DNA of 64,000 nucleotides from Flavobacterium anhuiense (GTDB lineage Bacteria > Bacteroidota > Bacteroidia > Flavobacteriales > Flavobacteriaceae). The stretch spans positions 434,001-498,000 of the forward strand of contig NZ_JUIV01000002.1 in the NCBI RefSeq assembly GCF_004151235.1, read 5' to 3'. Below are positions 36,649 through 45,998 of the stretch, piece after piece (the stretch's first letter is position 1; every line of letters begins with the position of its first letter). The position numbers and the translations under genes are program-made. A model generated the notes under the pieces. It made no database searches, was not told the DNA's origin, and saw only the letters and a list, made by a program, of their open reading frames with translations.

Positions 36649-38820
36649 ATGAATACAAGTAAATTTACTGCAGTATTTTTATTTTTAACTGCGGTTGTTT
36701 TTGGACAGCAGAAAATAACTGTCGAAAATGTTTTTAGCGGTACTTTCCGGGCTAAAGGAATGGATGAACTGCAATCGCTAAAAAATACAAATCAATATAC
36801 TGTTTTAAATGTTGACCAGGCGAGCAGAAGTATGCAGATTGATTTATACGATTTTGCAACCCTGAAAAAAGTATCGAATCTTATTGATACTAAAAACTAC
36901 AAAGAACTTGCCGACGGAATTGACAGCTATACCTTCGATGCTTCTGAAAAAAAGATCTTAATTGCTTGTAATTCTTCTAAAATCTTCCGTCACTCCTTTA
37001 CTGCTGATTACTACCTTTATGATATCGCAGCAAAATCTCTGATTAAACTTGTTGATTTCCAAATTCAAGAGCCAACTTTCTCACCTGATGGAACTAAAAT
37101 CGCTTACGCACGAGAAAACAACTTATATGTGTATGATGTAGCTTCAAAAAAATCTACTCCGATTACTACAGACGGAAAGAAAAATGCGGTTATAAATGGT
37201 ATTACTGATTGGGTTTACGAAGAAGAATTTGCTTTTGTGCGTGCATTCGACTGGAGTAAAGACAGTAAAAAAGTAGCTTATATTCGTTTTGACGAAAGCC
37301 AGGTTCCTGAGTTTTCAATGTCAATCTTCCATAAAGATTTGTACCCTAAAATTGAAACTTTTAAATATCCTAAAGCTGGAGAAAAAAACTCAGAAGTTTC
37401 ACTGCATATATATGATGTAGCTGCGGGAGCAACTAAAAAAGTAGATTTAGGAAAATATAATGATTTCTACATTGCGAGAATGCAGTGGACGAATGATGCG
37501 AATGTGCTTTCTGCGCAGGTTTTAAACCGTCATCAAGATAATTTAGATATATTGTTTATTGATGGTACGACTGCTAGTTCAAAAGTGGTTTTAAATGAAA
37601 AAGATAAAGCTTACGTAGATATAACTGATAATTTGACTTTCTTAAAAGATAACAGTTTTATCTGGACAAGCGAAAAAGACGGTTTTAATCATATTTATGT
37701 GTATGATAAAAACGGAAAACTTAAAAATCAAGTTACAAAAGGAAACTGGGAAGTGGTTTCATACTACGGTTTCGACGAAAAAACAAAAACTATTTTCTAT
37801 CAATCTACAGAAAATGGTTCTATCAACAGAGATCTTTACAGAATTGGTTTAGATGGGAAAAATAAAGTGCGTTTGTCTTCAAAAACAGGAACAAGTGCAG
37901 CGACTTTCAGTCCAAATTTCCAATACTTTATTACAACTTTCTCAAGCAATACGCAGCCTACAACTTATACTTTAAACGAGGCTAAAACAGGAAAAGAAAT
38001 TCAAGTTATCGAAAATAATCAGGCACTTGCTGATAAATTGAAAGCATACAACCTTCCTTCAAAAGAATACTTTGTTTTAAAAACAGCTAAAGGAAATGAA
38101 CTAAACGCATGGATTTTAAAACCAAAAGATTTTGATGCTTCAAAAAAATACCCTGTTTTCATGTTCCAATACTCTGGTCCAGGATCTCAACAGGTAGCAA
38201 ATCAGTGGAATAATTCTAATGATTACTGGTTCGCTTCATTAACTCAGCAAGGTTACATCGTAGCTTGTGTTGACGGAAGAGGAACAGGTTACAAAGGAGC
38301 TGATTTCAAAAAAGTAACTCAAAAAGAATTAGGAAAATACGAAGTTGAAGACCAAATTGATGCAGCAAAAGTAATTGGTGCTTATCCTTATGTTGATGCT
38401 TCAAGAATTGGAATCTTCGGATGGAGCTATGGTGGATTTATGGCTTCGAACTGTATTTTCCAAGGAAACGATGTTTTCAAAATGGCAATTGCTGTTGCGC
38501 CAGTTACAAACTGGAGATTTTATGACAGTGTTTACACAGAAAGATACATGCAGACTCCGCAAGAAAATGCAAGCGGATACGATCAAAACTCTCCTATAAA
38601 TCACGTTGATAAATTGAAAGGGAAGTTCTTATTGATTCATGGTTCTGCAGATGACAATGTTCATGTTCAGAATACAATGCAGATGATGGAAGCTTTAATT
38701 CAGGCAAATAAACAATTTGATTCTCAAATTTATCCAGATAAAGATCATGGTATTTATGGCGGAAAAACGAGAGTTCAGCTTTATACCAAAATGACCAACT
38801 TTATCAAAGAAAATTTATAA
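36649..38820 (+). CDS. Dipeptidyl peptidase IV, S9 family
   Basis: A 723-residue secreted serine exopeptidase that removes N-terminal X-Pro or X-Ala dipeptides. The signal peptide ends VVFGQQ. The beta-propeller covers about 30-470 and contains the substrate-binding double-Glu segment DWVYEEEFAF (near 190). The alpha/beta-hydrolase domain follows, with Ser593 in GWSYGG, Asp668 in GSADDNVH and His700 in DKDHGI, the complete triad. It lies 36 bases before two POT peptide transporters, which would take up the released di- and tripeptides. No terminator separates them. Confidence 0.95.
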   Translation: MNTSKFTAVFLFLTAVVFGQQKITVENVFSGTFRAKGMDELQSLKNTNQYTVLNVDQASRSMQIDLYDFATLKKVSNLIDTKNYKELADGIDSYTFDASEKKILIACNSSKIFRHSFTADYYLYDIAAKSLIKLVDFQIQEPTFSPDGTKIAYARENNLYVYDVASKKSTPITTDGKKNAVINGITDWVYEEEFAFVRAFDWSKDSKKVAYIRFDESQVPEFSMSIFHKDLYPKIETFKYPKAGEKNSEVSLHIYDVAAGATKKVDLGKYNDFYIARMQWTNDANVLSAQVLNRHQDNLDILFIDGTTASSKVVLNEKDKAYVDITDNLTFLKDNSFIWTSEKDGFNHIYVYDKNGKLKNQVTKGNWEVVSYYGFDEKTKTIFYQSTENGSINRDLYRIGLDGKNKVRLSSKTGTSAATFSPNFQYFITTFSSNTQPTTYTLNEAKTGKEIQVIENNQALADKLKAYNLPSKEYFVLKTAKGNELNAWILKPKDFDASKKYPVFMFQYSGPGSQQVANQWNNSNDYWFASLTQQGYIVACVDGRGTGYKGADFKKVTQKELGKYEVEDQIDAAKVIGAYPYVDASRIGIFGWSYGGFMASNCIFQGNDVFKMAIAVAPVTNWRFYDSVYTERYMQTPQENASGYDQNSPINHVDKLKGKFLLIHGSADDNVHVQNTMQMMEALIQANKQFDSQIYPDKDHGIYGGKTRVQLYTKMTNFIKENL

Positions 38821-38856
38821 ATCTAGAAATATTTAAACCTAATTAAAAAGAATAGT

Positions 38857-40533
38857 ATGGGAGAAACTCAAGTAAAAACAGCGCATCCAAAAGGTCTTTG
38901 GGTATTATTTGGAACGGAGATGTGGGAGCGATTCAATTTTTATGGAATGCGCGCTTTATTGACTTTATTTCTTGTGAATTCATTATTGATGAAAGAAGAA
39001 GAAGCATCATTAATTTATGGAGGATTTCTTGGACTTTGTTATTTGACGCCAATGTTGGGAGGCTTTGTTGCCGACCGTTACTTAGGAAACAGAAATTGTA
39101 TTCTACTGGGAGGATTATTAATGGCAATAGGACAATTGCTTTTGTTTACGAGCGGAAGTGTTTTTGGATCTAATTTAGGTTTGGCAAAAATTATTATGTA
39201 CTCTGCGTTAGGAGTAATTGTTTTTGGTAACGGATTCTTTAAACCAAATATTTCTAGTATGGTTGGAAGTTTGTATCCAAAACAAGAAAAAACAAAACTA
39301 GATAGTGCTTTTACTATTTTCTATATGGGAATTAACATTGGAGCATTTTTAGGTCAGTCTATCTGTCCTTTATTAGGAGATGTTAAAGACGCAGGAGGAA
39401 TTAGAGATATCCATGCTTTCAGATGGGGATTCATGGCGGCTTCTGTGGCTATGTTATTAGGTACAATTCTTTTTTACTTCTTAAAAAATAAATATGTGGT
39501 TTCTCCAGAAGGAAAACCATTAGGGGGGCTTCCTTCTAAAAATGATGCTTCAGATTTTGAAGAAGGAGAAGCGCAAAAAGCAAACTTTTCTACAAAAGCT
39601 CTTATTGGTGCGGGAATTGCATTTGTTGCTTTAGGATTCTTTTTCCATTACGTTGTAGGTCAGAACTTGATTTATACTTTGATTTATTCAAGTGGTTTGG
39701 CTTTGGCAGGATTAATTATTTCTGACACTTCTTTAACTAAAGTTGAAAGAGATAGAATTATTGTAATTTATATAGTTTCGTTCTTTATTATCTTCTTCTG
39801 GGCAGCGTTTGAGCAAGCAGGTTCGTCTTTAACTTTCATTGCAGACAACCAAACAGATAGACATTTCTTTGGTTGGGCAATGCCACCATCTATGGTTCAA
39901 ATTTTTAACGGAATGTTTGTTGTGGTTTTAGCAGTTCCTTTCAGTGTTCTTTGGGATACTTTAAGAGCTAAAGGGAAAGAGCCAATTTCTCCAGTAAAAT
40001 TAGCAGCGGGATTAGTGATCATCTCTATTAGTTTCTTTATGATTGCTACTCAGGTTTCTTACATCGGAACTTCAGGGCTTTTATTAGTTAAATGGCTTAT
40101 CTTATTATATTTCTTAAATACATGTGCTGAATTGTGTTTATCTCCAATTGGTTTATCATTGGTGGGCAAATTGTCTCCAAAACGTTTTGCATCATTATTA
40201 TATGGAGTATTCTTTTTGTCTAATGCATCAGGTTATGCATTAGGAGGAACTTTAGGTTCTATCTTGCCAGCAACTGGTGATAAATTTGCAAAAGCAAAAG
40301 AACTTGGAATAGATCTTCAGGCAGTTTTAGATAAAAAAATAACGCTTTCAGCAGACCAATTGGCTTTGTTGGATCATCATCAGATTAGTGCGCAAAATCC
40401 AATTTTTGCAGGATTTGAAATCCATAACTTATACGAATTCTTTATGGTTTTTGTTGTCTTGACAGGTATTGCTGCAATTTTATTATTTGCTTTAACACCA
40501 CTATTGAAGAAATTAATGCACGGTGTTAGATAA
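38857..40533 (+). CDS. POT-family proton-coupled peptide transporter
   Basis: A 558-residue MFS membrane protein that imports di- and tripeptides with protons. The POT signature EMWERFNFYGMRALL (ExxERF) is in TM1, followed by GGFVADRYLGNRNCILLGG in loop 2-3 and FKPNISSMVGSLY. The C-terminal half has ELCLSPIGLSLVGKLSPKRFAS. A cytosolic loop at about 215-245 is acidic. The region at about 475-520 (QAVLDKKITLSADQLALLDHHQ) is an added hydrophilic loop seen in Bacteroidota members. It is 36 bases after the DPP IV gene and 5 bases before a second POT gene. Confidence 0.93.
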   Translation: MGETQVKTAHPKGLWVLFGTEMWERFNFYGMRALLTLFLVNSLLMKEEEASLIYGGFLGLCYLTPMLGGFVADRYLGNRNCILLGGLLMAIGQLLLFTSGSVFGSNLGLAKIIMYSALGVIVFGNGFFKPNISSMVGSLYPKQEKTKLDSAFTIFYMGINIGAFLGQSICPLLGDVKDAGGIRDIHAFRWGFMAASVAMLLGTILFYFLKNKYVVSPEGKPLGGLPSKNDASDFEEGEAQKANFSTKALIGAGIAFVALGFFFHYVVGQNLIYTLIYSSGLALAGLIISDTSLTKVERDRIIVIYIVSFFIIFFWAAFEQAGSSLTFIADNQTDRHFFGWAMPPSMVQIFNGMFVVVLAVPFSVLWDTLRAKGKEPISPVKLAAGLVIISISFFMIATQVSYIGTSGLLLVKWLILLYFLNTCAELCLSPIGLSLVGKLSPKRFASLLYGVFFLSNASGYALGGTLGSILPATGDKFAKAKELGIDLQAVLDKKITLSADQLALLDHHQISAQNPIFAGFEIHNLYEFFMVFVVLTGIAAILLFALTPLLKKLMHGVR

Positions 40534-40538
40534 TTAGA

Positions 40539-42023
40539 ATGGAAAACAATATTACTTTAGAAGAAATTCAAAATTTTCAAGGCAAGTACCCAAAGCAATT
40601 GTGGTACTTGTTTTTGGTTGAAATGTGGGAGCGTTTCTGTTTCTACGGAATGAGAGGGGTTTTAGCAGTTTTCATGGTAGATCAATTAGGTTTGGTTGAA
40701 GGGAAAGCAAATTTGCAATATGGGGCGATTCAGGCTTTTGTATATGCATTTACTTTTATCGGTGGAATTTTTGCTGATAAAATTTTAGGGTTTAAAAAAT
40801 CACTTCTTTTTGGAGGAATCGTGATGATTTTGGGGAATTTGCTTATTGCAGCAAATCCACATGATTTCTTTTATTACGGAATAACGCTTTCTATTATTGG
40901 AACCGGTTTTTTTAAGCCAAACGTTTCTTCAATGGTAGGAGAGCTGTATCATGAAAATGACGGTCGTCGTGATGCAGGTTACGGACTGTTTTATGCAGGA
41001 ATTAATATTGGTGGAATGCTTGGAGGAGCGATTCCCATTTATTTAGGGAAAAACTATTCTTGGAGTCTTTGTTTCCTTTCTGCAGCAATTGTTATGATAA
41101 TTGGAGTTATAACTTTTCTTTTAACGAAAAAGCACTTAGCGCCAATTGGAAATTCTCCGTTAGAAAATCATGCTCCTAAAAAACGTAATCTTTACGAAAT
41201 AGCAGTTTATGTAGGTTCATTTGTTGTAATTCCTTTAGTGTATATAATGGTTATTAATTCTGATTTTACAGAGTATTTTATGTATACAATCGGGGTTCTG
41301 GCATTGGGATATTTTTTGTATGAATTGATAATGATAAAAGAGAGAAAGCAACAACTTAAGTTTTTTGCTGCCTTTATCTTTATTTTTGCATATTTTATGT
41401 TTATGGCAATCTCTGAACAGTCAGGAGGTTCATTGTCGTTATTTGCGAAAGATAATTTGACCAATAAATTATTGTTCTTTAATATCGATCCAAATGTGGT
41501 AAATAATAGTATAAATTCATTGTATGTTATTATTTTTAGTCCATTATTAGGGTTTTTGTGGATCTATATGTCTAAACGAAAAATAGAGCCTAATACCGTT
41601 ATTAAATTTGGTTTGTCATTTATTTTATTGGCGGCAGGTTTCTTTATTTTTTATGCTGCTAGATATTTTGTAAACCAAGACGGATTAAGTTCGTTGGATG
41701 TATTTGCTTTAGGATATCTTTTGTATACACTGGGGGAATTATGTATTGGTCCAATCGGAATGTCTGTGATAACAAAATTATCGCCTAAAAGATTGTTCGG
41801 AATGATGATGGGATTATGGTTTCTTTCAAGTGCATTTGGCCAATTTGCTGCAGGAAAATTAGGAGCTGAAATGTCTGATGCCAACACTGGAACTACATTA
41901 ATGTCTAAACTTATTGCTTACACGGATGGATATTATCAATTAGCTTTATATGCACTGGTTGCTGGGATTGCATTTATTGTGCTAACTCCGTTGATTAGAA
42001 AATTAATGCAAGAAGTTAAATAA
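40539..42023 (+). CDS. Second POT-family peptide transporter
   Basis: A 494-residue paralogue of the preceding gene with the same EMWERFCFYGMRGVL motif, GGIFADKILGFKKSLLFGG loop and FKPNVSSMVGELY. It lacks the long hydrophilic loop near the C-terminus that the first copy has. The 5-base gap suggests translational coupling. Two related porters with one DPP IV suggest different peptide size or charge preferences, though the sequence does not say which. Confidence 0.93.
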   Translation: MENNITLEEIQNFQGKYPKQLWYLFLVEMWERFCFYGMRGVLAVFMVDQLGLVEGKANLQYGAIQAFVYAFTFIGGIFADKILGFKKSLLFGGIVMILGNLLIAANPHDFFYYGITLSIIGTGFFKPNVSSMVGELYHENDGRRDAGYGLFYAGINIGGMLGGAIPIYLGKNYSWSLCFLSAAIVMIIGVITFLLTKKHLAPIGNSPLENHAPKKRNLYEIAVYVGSFVVIPLVYIMVINSDFTEYFMYTIGVLALGYFLYELIMIKERKQQLKFFAAFIFIFAYFMFMAISEQSGGSLSLFAKDNLTNKLLFFNIDPNVVNNSINSLYVIIFSPLLGFLWIYMSKRKIEPNTVIKFGLSFILLAAGFFIFYAARYFVNQDGLSSLDVFALGYLLYTLGELCIGPIGMSVITKLSPKRLFGMMMGLWFLSSAFGQFAAGKLGAEMSDANTGTTLMSKLIAYTDGYYQLALYALVAGIAFIVLTPLIRKLMQEVK

Positions 42024-42028
42024 TTATA

Positions 42029-42054
42029 TTGTAATTAGTTTTTGCATAAATTTG
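42029..42054 (+). promoter_or_regulatory. Candidate promoter of the first thioredoxin-like gene
   Basis: TTG (42029-42031) and TAAATTTG (42047-42054). The -7 box is exact but the spacer is only 15 bases, shorter than usual. The ATG follows 16 bases later. Confidence 0.4.
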
Positions 42055-42070
42055 TATAAAATTTCTCATT

Positions 42071-42538
42071 ATGAAAAAAATAGTACTTATTGCTTTATTT
42101 TTAATTGGTGCCGCAAATCTACAGGCACAAGAATTAAAATGGTATACAGATGTTAGAGAAGCAATTACTGTAAGCAATAAAGAACAAAAGCCTATGCTAA
42201 TGTTTTTTACCGGCAGTGATTGGTGTGGATGGTGTATTCGTTTGCAAAATGAAGTTTTAAAGACTGCTGAATTTAAAAAATGGGCAACAGATAATGTTGT
42301 TCTAGTTGAGTTGGACTATCCTAGATCTGTTCCTCAGACACCAGAACTTAAAAGCCAGAATAACGAATTGCAGCAAGCTTTCGGGATTCAGGGTTTTCCA
42401 ACTATATTCTTTACTAGTGCAGAAACAAAAGATGGCAGAGTTAACTTTAAAGGTCTTGGTAAAACAGGATATGTGGCCGGCGGCCCATCAGCTTGGTTAA
42501 CTGTTGCAGAAGGCATCGTGCATCCGAAGAAAATGTAA
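42071..42538 (+). CDS. Secreted thioredoxin-fold protein with active CxxC
   Basis: A 155-residue periplasmic thioredoxin-like protein. After a signal peptide ending LQAQ, the fold contains FFTGSDWCGWCIRLQ with Cys52 and Cys55, the redox pair, and the cis-proline in QGFPTIFF. The pattern (DUF255/thioredoxin_7-like, with TGSDWCGWC) is found in many Bacteroidota secreted reductases. It is the first of three related genes in a row on the plus strand; only this one keeps the CxxC. A hairpin terminator follows. Confidence 0.92.
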   Translation: MKKIVLIALFLIGAANLQAQELKWYTDVREAITVSNKEQKPMLMFFTGSDWCGWCIRLQNEVLKTAEFKKWATDNVVLVELDYPRSVPQTPELKSQNNELQQAFGIQGFPTIFFTSAETKDGRVNFKGLGKTGYVAGGPSAWLTVAEGIVHPKKM

Positions 42539-42560
42539 ATTTTGGTTTGAAAAAATAATG

Positions 42561-42589
42561 AAAGGTCTCTTACTTTGTAAGGGACCTTT
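42561..42589 (+). terminator. Terminator after the first thioredoxin-like gene
   Basis: AAAGGTCTCTTA (42561-42572) pairs with TAAGGGACCTTT (42578-42589) with one G-T type mismatch, followed by T residues. Confidence 0.82.
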
Positions 42590-42753
42590 TTTGTTTAGTA
42601 GGAAAAATTCTTTATAAAAATAGCTTCAAATTGAGTATTTAATATTTTATTAAATGAAAAAAAACATATAATGTATTTTTTGTATTAATATAATTTGGAT
42701 AATTAAAATATAATGTTAATTTCGTCTTGCTAATCTAACCAAAACCAATTTAT

Positions 42754-43206
42754 ATGACTAAAAAATTACTTATCCTACTGTTTTTTTTAGGTTCATTTAT
42801 GATGCAAGCACAAAATTTAGCATGGAGAACAAACATGACAGATGCTATTGCTATAAGTAATGAACAGAAAAAACCAATGCTGATTTTATTCACTGCCTCA
42901 GGTGTACCAGAAAATCTCCAAAACGAAATCTTTAAAACACCCGATTTTGCTGTTTGGTCGCGAGATAATGTGATCTTAGTAAAATTAGATTTATCTGACA
43001 TGAATGCTTCAGATAGTGATCGTGAACAGAATGTAAAATTAAAAAATGCATTCGGAGTTCAAGATCTTCCAGAAGTATGTTTCGCAATGGCGTCAGTAAG
43101 AAAAAACAAAACGACATTTAGTGCTTTAGGAAAAATAGCCTACAAACCTGGAGGAGCAAAAGCTTGGATTGCAGAGTCAAATGCAATTTTGCATCCAGTA
43201 GAATAA
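42754..43206 (+). CDS. Cys-less thioredoxin-fold paralogue
   Basis: A 150-residue protein aligned end to end with the preceding thioredoxin: signal peptide ending MQAQ, NLAWRTNMTDAIAISNEQKKPMLILFT, and the cis-Pro region. Where the active copy has DWCGWCIRL, this one has GVPENL; three residues are gone and both cysteines with them. A new cysteine (Cys109) appears three residues after the cis-proline in LPEVCF. The frame is intact, so it is not a pseudogene. It cannot act as a normal disulfide reductase; a chaperone or binding role is possible. It has its own spacing of 215 bases upstream. Confidence 0.85.
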   Translation: MTKKLLILLFFLGSFMMQAQNLAWRTNMTDAIAISNEQKKPMLILFTASGVPENLQNEIFKTPDFAVWSRDNVILVKLDLSDMNASDSDREQNVKLKNAFGVQDLPEVCFAMASVRKNKTTFSALGKIAYKPGGAKAWIAESNAILHPVE

Positions 43207-43243
43207 TAAACGATTTCATTCGACTTTTATTTTAATTTTTTTA

Positions 43244-43279
43244 GTCCCCTTTATGTTTTACAGAGAGGGGATTTTTTTT
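43244..43279 (+). terminator. Weak terminator after the second thioredoxin-like gene
   Basis: TCCCCT (43245-43250) pairs with AGGGGA (43266-43271), followed by a run of T. The 15-base loop makes it weaker than its neighbours. Confidence 0.55.
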
Positions 43280-43466
43280 TCTGAAACGTCAGTAGAGAAT
43301 TTGATTATTTTTACTAGTGTTTATTTAACATTTATTAAAAAATAAGCGATTTATTATCAATTTGATTTTAATGCTTACGAGTTGGTTTTTAATTCATTAA
43401 AAAATTTTATCAGATTCTGTTTTTGTATTATTTTAGTTTTATTAACATAATCAAAACCCAAATTAT

Positions 43467-43913
43467 ATGCCTAAAAAATTACTCATCCTACTACTATTTT
43501 TAAGTCCATTTTGTATGAATTCTCAAAATATAATTTGGAAAACCGACATTAATGATGCTGTAGCCGTAAGTGCAGAAAAAAGAAAACCGTTATTAATTTT
43601 TTTTACTGCTCAAGGCGTAAGTCCTCAACTTCAAAATGAAATTTTTGCTACCCGAGATTTTGAAGAATGGTCGCGAAATGTCATATTGGTAAAACTAGAC
43701 CTTTCAGATTCTTCAGCTTCTGATGCTGTTAAAGAACAAAATCTAATGTTGAAGAATGCTTTCGGGATAGAAGATATTCCTCAAGTGTGTTTTTCTGAGG
43801 TAACAGTCAGGAAAGGAAAAACAAATTTTAATAAACTAGGGCTTATTGGCTATACAGGTTCTGGTGTTAAATCTTGGATTTCTGAATCCAATTCAATTTT
43901 AAATCCAGAATAA
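43467..43913 (+). CDS. Second Cys-less thioredoxin-fold paralogue
   Basis: A 148-residue sister of the 42754 gene. It has the same signal peptide style (MNSQ), NIIWKTDINDAVAVSAEKRKPLL, and GVSPQL at the place of the CxxC, with the same three-residue gap. Cys108 follows the cis-proline in IPQVCF, again in the same place. The two Cys-less copies are closer to each other than to the active copy, so the loss came before their duplication. Its terminator hairpin (43927-43963) lies inside the convergent comEC gene. Confidence 0.85.
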   Translation: MPKKLLILLLFLSPFCMNSQNIIWKTDINDAVAVSAEKRKPLLIFFTAQGVSPQLQNEIFATRDFEEWSRNVILVKLDLSDSSASDAVKEQNLMLKNAFGIEDIPQVCFSEVTVRKGKTNFNKLGLIGYTGSGVKSWISESNSILNPE

Positions 43914-43915
43914 AA

Positions 43916-45946
43916 TTATAATTGATAATATCCCTTTTCTTTTGTGGAATGAAAAGGGATATTTTTTTTAAGACAGCTTTTTCCCCAGTATTTCTGAATT
44001 GAATTGGAATTTGAACCATCTGCAATAACAACTTTTGGATGAATCTTCTGCAGCAGCCGATCTAGATTTATTTTTGAGGTTTGAGTAAGGATTACAATAT
44101 CTGGATTTACTTTTTCTGTGAAAGCTTTAGTGCTATCAATTATTAGTATTTTGGTATTTTTAAAGTAAAGCACATTTTTAATCTCTTTGATTTTAGACAA
44201 ACTTATTGAATTTCCAACGAGATAAGAATTTATATTTCTTTTATTCATGTTTTTATAGATAGTATCTCTACTATAGAGTACTATGTTTTTTCCTAAGCGC
44301 TCAGAAATAAGCGTGTTGTTTTTTTCATTGTAAACAATCAATTCTTCTTCATTTTCAGTTTCAACTTTGGTTAAAATAAAAGCAAGTTGTATTGTAATAA
44401 TTGAGGTAAACACAAATATCAATTTTTTAAAACTTGGTTTTTTAATCCAGATTATAGTGCCAATTATAAAGAATGAGAATGCCCACAAATGGTAAAAATT
44501 AAAGCTAATATCTCGAATGACGAATGAATCGGCAGAAGCTACTGTGTGAATCATAAGGTTTAGCAGATAAATGCTTTTTTCAAAAATTATTGTCATGAAC
44601 AATGGAGGACTGGTAAAAATGGCGATAATCATTATGACAATTCCAGCAATCATAATAAAAGACAAAACAGGAAGTATAATGATGTTTGTGACAAAAAATA
44701 AGCCCGGAAATTGATGGAAATAATAAAGGCATAAAGGCAAAGTGCCAATTTGTGCCGCAAAAGAAACCGTGAGTGCTTCCCAGATGTAAACCGATATTTT
44801 ATATTTTGGTTTATAAATGTTTTTTAAAATTGGCTGTAGCCAAAGAATAAAAAACAATGCAATATAACTTAATTGAAAACCGACATCAAATAGAAAATAC
44901 GGCTCAAAAAGTAATATCAATAAAATAGAAACTAGTAAAGTATGATAGATATTTCCATTTCGGCGCAAATGATTCCCAATTGCAACAAATGAAAACATCA
45001 CTACAGATCTCAAAACTGAAGGTGACAAACCAGAAATTATGGCAAAACCTGCCAAAGAAATTAGAATAGAAGCTAATTTTAAAAATGAACCTTTTCTCGT
45101 GTTTGGAATAGGTTTAAGAATAAAAGTGATGAAAAGCATTATAAAGCCCACATGAAGCCCTGAAACAGATAAAATATGCGTAGCTCCAGAATATTGATAG
45201 TCTTGGATTATATCTTGTGAAATCTCTTGCTGTTGGCCTAAAATTAAAGCCAGAGCTACATTCATTTCGGCTTTATTGAATTTTGATTTTTCAAGATTGG
45301 AAATTATTCTCGAATGCAATTTTGCACAGTAATACCAAATGTCTTTTTGAACCGTATTGCTGACCAAAATTTCTTTTTTCTGGCAATAAATCTGCGCATA
45401 AATTTGTTTGTCGGCTAAATATCTGCCGTAATCAAACTGATTCGGATTTTTACTAGGTTTGTTTTGCTGTAAAATGGTTTGAATTTTAATGCTATTCCCT
45501 ACAATTAAAGGGTTTTTGGTGCTGTCTTTCTGAACATTTACAATTATTTTTCCCGAATAAGCCTTTCCCGATATTGTTTTTACAAGACCAATGTAACGAT
45601 CACTATAATCGTTGCTCTTTAATTTTTCCCTTAAAATTAACCTGACAAATTGTGGCTTTTTGAAGGCTGTCTGCCAATGTGTGTAATTGCTTTTTTGAAG
45701 GCTTTGTGTATGGCATAAAAGCGTTAATGCTCCAATGCAGAAAGATAAAATATAGCTCAGATTTCCAAATAAGATAGATTTCTTATTATGCTTTAAATTC
45801 CAAAAGAAGGCGCCGCAAAATGCTATAAAGCTTATTAAAACCCAAAAGGCAATAATTGAAATAGAAAAATGCAGGTAATAAGAAGCGATTATGCCAAGAA
45901 TAAACGCAAGCGTAATTTTTATTAACGGAAAATCTAATACTTTCAT
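43916..45946 (-). CDS. comEC: ComEC/Rec2-family DNA-uptake channel protein
   Basis: A 676-residue inner-membrane protein with a DUF4131-like N-terminal part (about 25-190), then the competence domain with many helices (about 225-500) and the signature GATHILSVSGLHVGFIMLF near residue 255. The C-terminal 150 residues (NEEELIVYNEKNNTL onward) resemble a remnant of the metallo-beta-lactamase domain of ComEC but lack an HxHxDH motif. This shortened form is usual in Bacteroidota. It would carry single-stranded DNA across the inner membrane. It is the last gene of the surE-lpxB-NlpC run; a 52-base gap separates it from the NlpC gene. Confidence 0.9.
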   Translation of the reverse strand: MKVLDFPLIKITLAFILGIIASYYLHFSISIIAFWVLISFIAFCGAFFWNLKHNKKSILFGNLSYILSFCIGALTLLCHTQSLQKSNYTHWQTAFKKPQFVRLILREKLKSNDYSDRYIGLVKTISGKAYSGKIIVNVQKDSTKNPLIVGNSIKIQTILQQNKPSKNPNQFDYGRYLADKQIYAQIYCQKKEILVSNTVQKDIWYYCAKLHSRIISNLEKSKFNKAEMNVALALILGQQQEISQDIIQDYQYSGATHILSVSGLHVGFIMLFITFILKPIPNTRKGSFLKLASILISLAGFAIISGLSPSVLRSVVMFSFVAIGNHLRRNGNIYHTLLVSILLILLFEPYFLFDVGFQLSYIALFFILWLQPILKNIYKPKYKISVYIWEALTVSFAAQIGTLPLCLYYFHQFPGLFFVTNIIILPVLSFIMIAGIVIMIIAIFTSPPLFMTIIFEKSIYLLNLMIHTVASADSFVIRDISFNFYHLWAFSFFIIGTIIWIKKPSFKKLIFVFTSIITIQLAFILTKVETENEEELIVYNEKNNTLISERLGKNIVLYSRDTIYKNMNKRNINSYLVGNSISLSKIKEIKNVLYFKNTKILIIDSTKAFTEKVNPDIVILTQTSKINLDRLLQKIHPKVVIADGSNSNSIQKYWGKSCLKKNIPFHSTKEKGYYQL
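43927..43963 (+). terminator. Plus-strand terminator embedded in comEC coding sequence
   Basis: AATATCCCTTTTC (43927-43939) pairs perfectly with GAAAAGGGATATT (43951-43963), followed by a T run on the plus strand. It is 13 bases past the stop of the third thioredoxin-like gene and codes the last residues of ComEC on the other strand. Confidence 0.8.
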
Positions 45947-45998
45947 GGTATAAAAGTATTAAATATTTGTAAGAAAAATAATAAATAAAATGAGTTTT

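Noticed and set aside
42754..43913. The two Cys-less thioredoxin copies as pseudogenes
   Set aside because: Both have intact frames, signal peptides, the cis-proline and a shared new cysteine, so decay is unlikely.
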